From Enterobacter sp. RHBSTW-00994 (GTDB lineage: Bacteria; Pseudomonadota; Gammaproteobacteria; Enterobacterales; Enterobacteriaceae): a stretch of 64,000 bases of DNA. Shown here piece after piece: positions 59,792-64,000 of the stretch; within the stretch, counting starts at the first letter, position 1, and every line of letters starts with the position of its first letter. The notes under the pieces were generated by a model that saw nothing but the letters and a program-made list of their open reading frames with translations, was not told the origin of the DNA and ran no database searches. The DNA is taken from contig NZ_CP056199.1 in the NCBI RefSeq assembly GCF_013782625.1, positions 4,110,588 to 4,174,587 of the forward strand. The letters are read 5' to 3'. Position numbers and translations under genes: made by a program.

Positions 59792-60790
59792 ATGATACGT
59801 TTCGCAGTCATTGGTACGAACTGGATCACGCGCCAGTTCGTCGACGCCGCCCACGAAACCGGCAAATATAAGCTCACCGCAGTCTATTCCCGCAGCCTTG
59901 AGCAGGCGCAGACCTTCGCGAATGACTACCTGGTCGAACATCTGTTCACCTCGCTCGACGCGATGGCGCAAAGTGATGCCATTGACGCGGTTTATATCGC
60001 CAGCCCAAATTCTCTGCACTTCCCGCAAACAAAGCTGTTCCTCAGCCATAAAAAACATGTGATTTGCGAGAAACCGCTGGCGTCGAATATTCAGGAAGTG
60101 GAAGCCGCTATCGCTCTTGCCCGTGAAAATCAGGTGGTGCTGTTCGAAGCCTTCAAAACCGCCTGCCTGCCAAACTTCCTGCTGTTGCAGCAGTCGTTAC
60201 CGAAACTGGGCAAAGTGCGTAAAGCCTTTATCAACTACTGCCAGTATTCATCGCGTTACCAGCGTTATCTGGATGGCGAAAACCCGAATACCTTTAACCC
60301 GGCTTTCTCTAACGGCTCGATTATGGATATCGGTTTTTACTGCCTGGCCTCCGCCGTTGCGCTGTGGGGCGAGCCACACAGCGTCACCGCCACGGCCAGC
60401 CTGCTGGAAAGCGGCGTGGATGCACACGGTTTAGTGGTGCTGGATTACGGTGATTTCAGCGTAACGCTGCAACACTCAAAAGTCAGTGATTCCGTGCTGC
60501 CAAGCGAAATCCAGGGCGAAGCAGGATCGCTGGTGATCGAGAAAATTTCCGAGTGCCAGAAACTGAGCTTTGTGCCACGTGGCGGTAAAGCGCAGGAGCT
60601 AACGCAGCCTCAACATATTAACACTATGCTCTATGAGGCAGAGGTCTTTGCGCGTCTGGTAGAAGACAAAGAAGTGAACCACCCAGGTCTTGCGGTAAGC
60701 CGCACCACAGCGAAGCTGCAAACGGAGATCCGCCGCCAGACGGGCGTGGTGTTCCCGGCAGACGGCGTGGGTGCAGAAGTTATCGCGTAA
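59792..60790 (+). CDS. ygjR: Gfo/Idh/MocA family oxidoreductase YgjR
   Basis: A 332-aa NAD(P)-dependent oxidoreductase (E. coli YgjR about 334 aa). The Rossmann fold starts 'IRFAVIGTNWITRQFVDAA', 'YIASPNSLHFPQTKLFL' and 'HVICEKPLASNIQE' (the EKP motif) mark the family, and the C-terminal domain has 'GSIMDIGFYCLASAVALWG'. The substrate is unknown. It follows the ERIC element and is probably monocistronic. Confidence 0.93.
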   Translation: MIRFAVIGTNWITRQFVDAAHETGKYKLTAVYSRSLEQAQTFANDYLVEHLFTSLDAMAQSDAIDAVYIASPNSLHFPQTKLFLSHKKHVICEKPLASNIQEVEAAIALARENQVVLFEAFKTACLPNFLLLQQSLPKLGKVRKAFINYCQYSSRYQRYLDGENPNTFNPAFSNGSIMDIGFYCLASAVALWGEPHSVTATASLLESGVDAHGLVVLDYGDFSVTLQHSKVSDSVLPSEIQGEAGSLVIEKISECQKLSFVPRGGKAQELTQPQHINTMLYEAEVFARLVEDKEVNHPGLAVSRTTAKLQTEIRRQTGVVFPADGVGAEVIA

Positions 60791-60817
60791 AGCTATGTAA
60801 TGAAATTGTACAAACCA

Positions 60818-60846
60818 TTGACGAAACCGATGGTCTGACATATTTT
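60818..60846 (+). promoter_or_regulatory. Sigma-70 promoter of the alx leader
   Basis: TTGACG (60818-60823), a 17-nt spacer and TATTTT (60841-60846), just before the riboswitch. Position and sequence agree with the proximal promoter expected for alx. Confidence 0.65.
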
Positions 60847-60849
60847 GTT

Positions 60850-60997
60850 ACCCGCAAAGGGGAGTAACTTCCTTGCCGGTGGATCGTCATTACGATGCGT
60901 GCAATACCGCATCCGGTCGCCGGGCAACCAAAAAGGGATACATTGTGTATTCTTTTTTCGTTGTAAGTGAGACCTTGCCGGAAGGCGAGGTCTATGC
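60850..60997 (+). promoter_or_regulatory. yybP-ykoY Mn2+ / pH-responsive riboswitch (PRE) of alx
   Basis: The leader has the conserved AAAGGGGAGTAAC segment at 60856-60870 and AGACCTTGCC ... GGCGAGGTCT at the 3' side, both marks of the yybP-ykoY aptamer. GGGATACATTGTGTA in the middle is shared with the E. coli alx leader. In E. coli this RNA turns on alx at alkaline pH and with Mn2+. Confidence 0.9.
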
Positions 60998-61004
60998 ATA
61001 AAAA

Positions 61005-61047
61005 GCTAACGGCTATCGTCTTCTGACCATAGCCGTTTTTGTTTTTT
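61005..61047 (+). terminator. Riboswitch-controlled terminator before alx
   Basis: AACGGCTAT ... ATAGCCGTT followed by TTTGTTTTTTT, about 20 nt before the alx start. It is the intrinsic terminator of the riboswitch expression platform. Confidence 0.88.
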
Positions 61048-61066
61048 TATGTGGAAGGAAAATAGT

Positions 61067-62032
61067 ATGCATTCTGTCGGCACTCCCATGTTGTGGGGCG
61101 GATTCGCGGTTGTCGTGCTCATCATGCTGGCAATCGACCTCTTTTTACAGGGGCGTCGCGGTGAGCATGGCATGACAATGAAACAGGCTGCGGTCTGGTC
61201 GTTGGTATGGGTCACGCTCTCCCTGCTGTTCTGCGCTGCCTTTTGGTGGTATCTGGCCTCAACTGAGGGCCGCACTGTCGCGGACCCACAGGCGCTGGCA
61301 TTCCTTACCGGTTACCTGATCGAGAAAGCGCTGGCTGTCGATAACGTCTTCGTCTGGCTGATGCTGTTCAGTTACTTCGCTGTACCGGCTTCGCTGCAAC
61401 GCCGCGTGCTGGTCTACGGCGTACTGGGCGCGATCATCCTGCGTACCATCATGATCTTTGCGGGAAGCTGGCTGATTACCCAGTTCGAATGGCTGTTGTA
61501 TGTCTTCGGCGCGTTCTTGCTGTTCACCGGTATTAAGATGGCGCTGGCGAAAGAAGATGACGCAGGCATTGGCGATAAGCCGCTGGTGAAGTGGATCCGT
61601 GGTCATCTGCGTATGACCGACAAGATCGAAAACGAGCACTTCTTCGTGCGTAAGAACGGCCTGCTGTTCGCCACGCCGCTGCTGCTGGTGCTGATTCTGG
61701 TCGAACTGAGTGATGTCATTTTCGCTGTAGACAGCATCCCGGCGATCTTCGCGGTGACCACTGACCCGTTTATCGTACTGACCTCAAACCTGTTCGCTAT
61801 TCTCGGCTTGCGTGCGATGTATTTCCTGCTGGCAGGCGCGGCTGAGCGCTTCTCAATGCTGAAATACGGTCTGTCGGTCATTCTGGTATTTATCGGTATC
61901 AAGATGCTGATTGTCGATTTCTATCACATCCCAATCGCGATTTCGCTGGGTGTGGTATTTGGCATTCTGATCGTTACGCTAATTATCAACACCTGGGTTA
62001 ACCGCCAGCACGATAAAAAACAGCAGGTTTAG
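61067..62032 (+). CDS. alx: TerC-family membrane protein Alx
   Basis: A 321-aa TerC-family inner-membrane protein, the E. coli length, involved in Mn2+ homeostasis (export) and induced at high pH. About nine helices; acidic residues in '[14 protein letters not shown]', '[18 protein letters not shown]' and '[20 protein letters not shown]' are the conserved metal-path residues of the family. The ATG at 61067 is preceded by AAGGA and aligns with E. coli; an in-frame ATG 18 nt earlier is within that ribosome-binding region. Confidence 0.96.
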   Translation: MHSVGTPMLWGGFAVVVLIMLAIDLFLQGRRGEHGMTMKQAAVWSLVWVTLSLLFCAAFWWYLASTEGRTVADPQALAFLTGYLIEKALAVDNVFVWLMLFSYFAVPASLQRRVLVYGVLGAIILRTIMIFAGSWLITQFEWLLYVFGAFLLFTGIKMALAKEDDAGIGDKPLVKWIRGHLRMTDKIENEHFFVRKNGLLFATPLLLVLILVELSDVIFAVDSIPAIFAVTTDPFIVLTSNLFAILGLRAMYFLLAGAAERFSMLKYGLSVILVFIGIKMLIVDFYHIPIAISLGVVFGILIVTLIINTWVNRQHDKKQQV

Positions 62033-62065
62033 TCAGTCTGGGGGCAACCTGGCAGGCTTACCCCG

Positions 62066-62088
62066 GCCCTCTCCCCATGGGAGAGGGC
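62066..62088. repeat. GCCCTCTCCC/GGGAGAGGGC palindrome after alx
   Basis: GCCCTCTCCC-CAT-GGGAGAGGGC, a near-copy of the palindrome after ureG, 34 nt past the alx stop. It is probably a dispersed repeat that also serves as a terminator or 3'-end stabiliser. Confidence 0.55.
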
Positions 62089-62214
62089 GATATCAAAATG
62101 TAATTTAATAGTTAAAAAATATGATGCAACACGTAAAGTTCAGCATTTTACGCTTCCCTCACTCTGTACTTTCCCTATACTCACCCAGGCAAACATTTAC
62201 TTACATCCGGAAAT

Positions 62215-62236
62215 AAATGTGACTAAGAGCACATCC
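62215..62236 (+). promoter_or_regulatory. CRP-site-like motif before sstT
   Basis: TGTGACTAAGAGCACA (62218-62233) matches TGTGA-N6-TCACA at nine of ten half-site positions. It ends 34 nt before the ATG, downstream of a likely -10 (TATACT, 62176-62181), so if real it may act negatively. Motif match only. Confidence 0.3.
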
Positions 62237-62269
62237 GGGATGGAACGCAATTTCACTTAAGGAACATTC

Positions 62270-63511
62270 ATGACCATGCAATCCTCTGGTCTGCTGGCGC
62301 GCCTGTCGCGTGGCAGCCTTGTTAAGCAAATACTGGTTGGCCTGGTGCTTGGTGTCGCGCTGGCACTGATCTCAAAGCCTGCCGCAGAAGCGACTGGCCT
62401 GCTCGGGACGCTGTTCGTCGGTGCACTGAAAGCCGTCGCACCTGTTCTGGTTCTGACCCTGGTGATGGCATCTATTGCCAACCACCAGCAGGGACAAAAA
62501 ACCAATATCCGCCCTATTTTGTGGATGTACCTGCTCGGGACATTCTCTGCTGCGCTGACAGCGGTGATCGTGAGCTTTTTCTTCCCATCAACCCTGCAAC
62601 TGACCACCGGTGCGACCGATATCACCCCCCCAGCGGGCATTGTTGAAGTGATGCACGGCCTGCTGATGAGCATTGTCGCCAACCCCATTCATGCGCTGAT
62701 TAACGCGAACTACATCGGTATTCTGGTGTGGGCAGTCGGTCTGGGTTTTGCTCTGCGCCACAGCAATGACACCACCAAGAACCTGATTAACGATCTCTCA
62801 AGCGCGGTCACTTTCATTGTGACGCTGGTGATCCGCTTTGCCCCCATTGGTATTTTCGGCCTGGTGTCATCGACGCTTGCCACCACCGGTTTTGGCGCAC
62901 TGTGGGGTTACGCACAGTTGCTGCTGGTACTGATTGGCTGTATGGCTGTGGTCGCACTGGTGATCAACCCGCTGCTGGTCTTTATGCAAACCCGCCGTAA
63001 CCCATATCCGCTGGTGCTGATGTGCCTGCGTGAAAGCGGCGTGACGGCGTTCTTCACCCGCAGTTCGGCTGCGAATATTCCCGTGAATATGTCGCTGTGC
63101 GAAAAACTGAATCTGGATCGCGATACCTACTCCGTATCAATCCCACTGGGAGCAACCGTCAACATGGCTGGCGCGGCGATTACCATTACGGTGCTCACGC
63201 TGGCGGCAGTACATACGCTGGGTATCCCGGTAGATTTACCAACCGCGCTGCTGCTGAGCGTCGTCGCGGCGCTGTGTGCCTGTGGCGCATCTGGTGTGGC
63301 GGGCGGTTCACTGTTGCTGATCCCACTGGCGTGTAACATGTTTGGCATCCCGAACGAAATCGCCATGCAGGTGGTCGCGGTGGGCTTTATCATCGGCGTG
63401 CTGCAGGACTCCTGCGAAACCGCCATTAACTCCTCAACCGACGTGATGTTTACCGCCGCCGTGTGCCAGGCGGAAGATGCGCGTCTGGCGAAAAACGCCC
63501 TGCGCAATTAA
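62270..63511 (+). CDS. sstT: Serine/threonine:Na+ symporter SstT
   Basis: SstT takes up serine and threonine with Na+. The 413-aa DAACS-family protein (E. coli 414 aa) has about eight helices plus re-entrant loops. '[15 protein letters not shown]' (the serine-rich hairpin), '[17 protein letters not shown]' and the C-terminal '[19 protein letters not shown]' are the transport-core motifs. AAGGAA precedes the ATG at 62270. It is convergent with ygjV. Confidence 0.96.
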   Translation: MTMQSSGLLARLSRGSLVKQILVGLVLGVALALISKPAAEATGLLGTLFVGALKAVAPVLVLTLVMASIANHQQGQKTNIRPILWMYLLGTFSAALTAVIVSFFFPSTLQLTTGATDITPPAGIVEVMHGLLMSIVANPIHALINANYIGILVWAVGLGFALRHSNDTTKNLINDLSSAVTFIVTLVIRFAPIGIFGLVSSTLATTGFGALWGYAQLLLVLIGCMAVVALVINPLLVFMQTRRNPYPLVLMCLRESGVTAFFTRSSAANIPVNMSLCEKLNLDRDTYSVSIPLGATVNMAGAAITITVLTLAAVHTLGIPVDLPTALLLSVVAALCACGASGVAGGSLLLIPLACNMFGIPNEIAMQVVAVGFIIGVLQDSCETAINSSTDVMFTAAVCQAEDARLAKNALRN

Positions 63512-63527
63512 TGCCTCTGCCCTTCCG

Positions 63528-64000
63528 TCAACGGACGGAGGGGCTCTCCTCCTGGACCTGCTTCTCAACTTTAAACGGATCAATTCCGCGCTTCTGCATC
63601 CGCCAGAAACGGATAATGTTCAGCCCGTTCATGATAAGAAAACTGCCTTCAATCAACGTTCCGCCAATCGACCCCAGCCAGAAGTTGTGGATCACCCAAC
63701 AGCAGGTTGAACACCAGATAATGCAACGCATGGTCAGCCCTTTGCTGCGGAACAAGGCCCAGGTGCTGACAATGGTTCCCGCAACAGGCAGTAACTCAAT
63801 GGGATGATGGTATTTCGCAAGCCCGATACCGCCTGTCAGCGCAATGAACAGCACCATCACCCACAGACTGCGGGTGCGTAAAGTGATGAGCGTACGAACG
63901 GTGTTAAGCATGGCGCTCGCCCCGGCAGGAAATGCGCCCATCAAAAAGAAATGGATGCCAATGACGGCACTGTAAACCGAAAGCTGAATTTTAAATTTCC
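63528..64000 (-). CDS. ygjV: Putative inner membrane protein YgjV (5' end beyond the window)
   Basis: The frame is open to the last base of the window, where the minus strand reads KFKIQLSVYSAVIGIHFF before 'LMGAFPAGASAMLNTVRTL'. This matches E. coli YgjV (183 aa), so about 25-30 N-terminal residues are missing. It is a hydrophobic protein with several membrane helices ('LWVMVLFIALTGGIGLA', 'HNFWLGSIGGTLIEGSFL') and a soluble tail (IDPFKVEKQ). Function unknown. An internal Met at about 63941 is not the true start. Confidence 0.9.
   Translation of the reverse strand, partial: KFKIQLSVYSAVIGIHFFLMGAFPAGASAMLNTVRTLITLRTRSLWVMVLFIALTGGIGLAKYHHPIELLPVAGTIVSTWALFRSKGLTMRCIIWCSTCCWVIHNFWLGSIGGTLIEGSFLIMNGLNIIRFWRMQKRGIDPFKVEKQVQEESPSVR

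Overview
The window is chromosomal DNA of an Enterobacteriaceae member close to Enterobacter or Lelliottia. Gene content and order follow the tolC to ygjV segment of the Escherichia coli chromosome, most proteins look like close orthologues of the E. coli ones, and the differences are insertions typical of the Enterobacter group: a urease operon, an extra chemoreceptor and an lsr locus placed here. The genus is an inference from pattern recognition; no database search was possible.

Layout. 1-3050: the end of tolC, then ygiB and ygiC. 3094-7704: ygiD, zupT, ribB with its FMN riboswitch, ubiK and hldE. 7745-16105: glnE and ygiF (with hldE a minus-strand operon), ygiM, cca, uppP, folB and plsY. 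16199-23571: an MFS transporter, a structured gene-free stretch, and the operon ureD-A-B-C-E-J-F-G. 23611-29048: tsaD and the macromolecular synthesis operon rpsU-dnaG-rpoD. 29213-32816: a Fur-box-preceded YncE-like/TonB-receptor pair, then mug. 32942-33017: tRNA-Ile2 (ileX). 33018-37653: an AT-richer accessory region. 37654-44157: a J-domain-like coiled-coil protein, nfeF/yqjI, a chemoreceptor and aer, the two receptors each with a clear FliA-type promoter. 44158-55569: patA with a sigma-54 promoter, an XRE-cupin regulator, a chimeric B3/B4 ORF, and the complete AI-2 system lsrACDBFG/lsrRK. 55739-64000: fadH, rlmG, ygjP, an ERIC element, ygjR, alx with its manganese/pH riboswitch, sstT and the start of ygjV.

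How genes work together. The urease operon encodes three structural subunits, four maturation factors and a HupE/UreJ nickel permease. The lsr locus has importer (LsrACDB), kinase (LsrK), processing enzymes (LsrF, LsrG) and repressor (LsrR), with a matched pair of 33-bp quasi-palindromes flanking the divergent promoters. Metal control recurs: Fur-like boxes before zupT, the YncE/TonB-receptor pair and nfeF, a Mn riboswitch before alx, and the nfeF/yqjI pair.

The accessory region after ileX is the most unusual part. It holds an orphan T6SS hcp whose 3' end appears to carry a frameshifting deletion, overlapped by a Tlde1-like (DUF2778) L,D-transpeptidase effector and a small two-helix membrane protein that is the likely immunity partner. 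A secreted, cysteine-capped protein built of six 'RTDSFGTTR' repeats and a sensor diguanylate cyclase split by a 1-nt frameshift follow. Other oddities are a B3/B4-DapA-like gene chimera (46214-46978), a YqjI that lacks the metal-binding N-terminal extension, and a structured repeat of about 200 bp before the urease operon.
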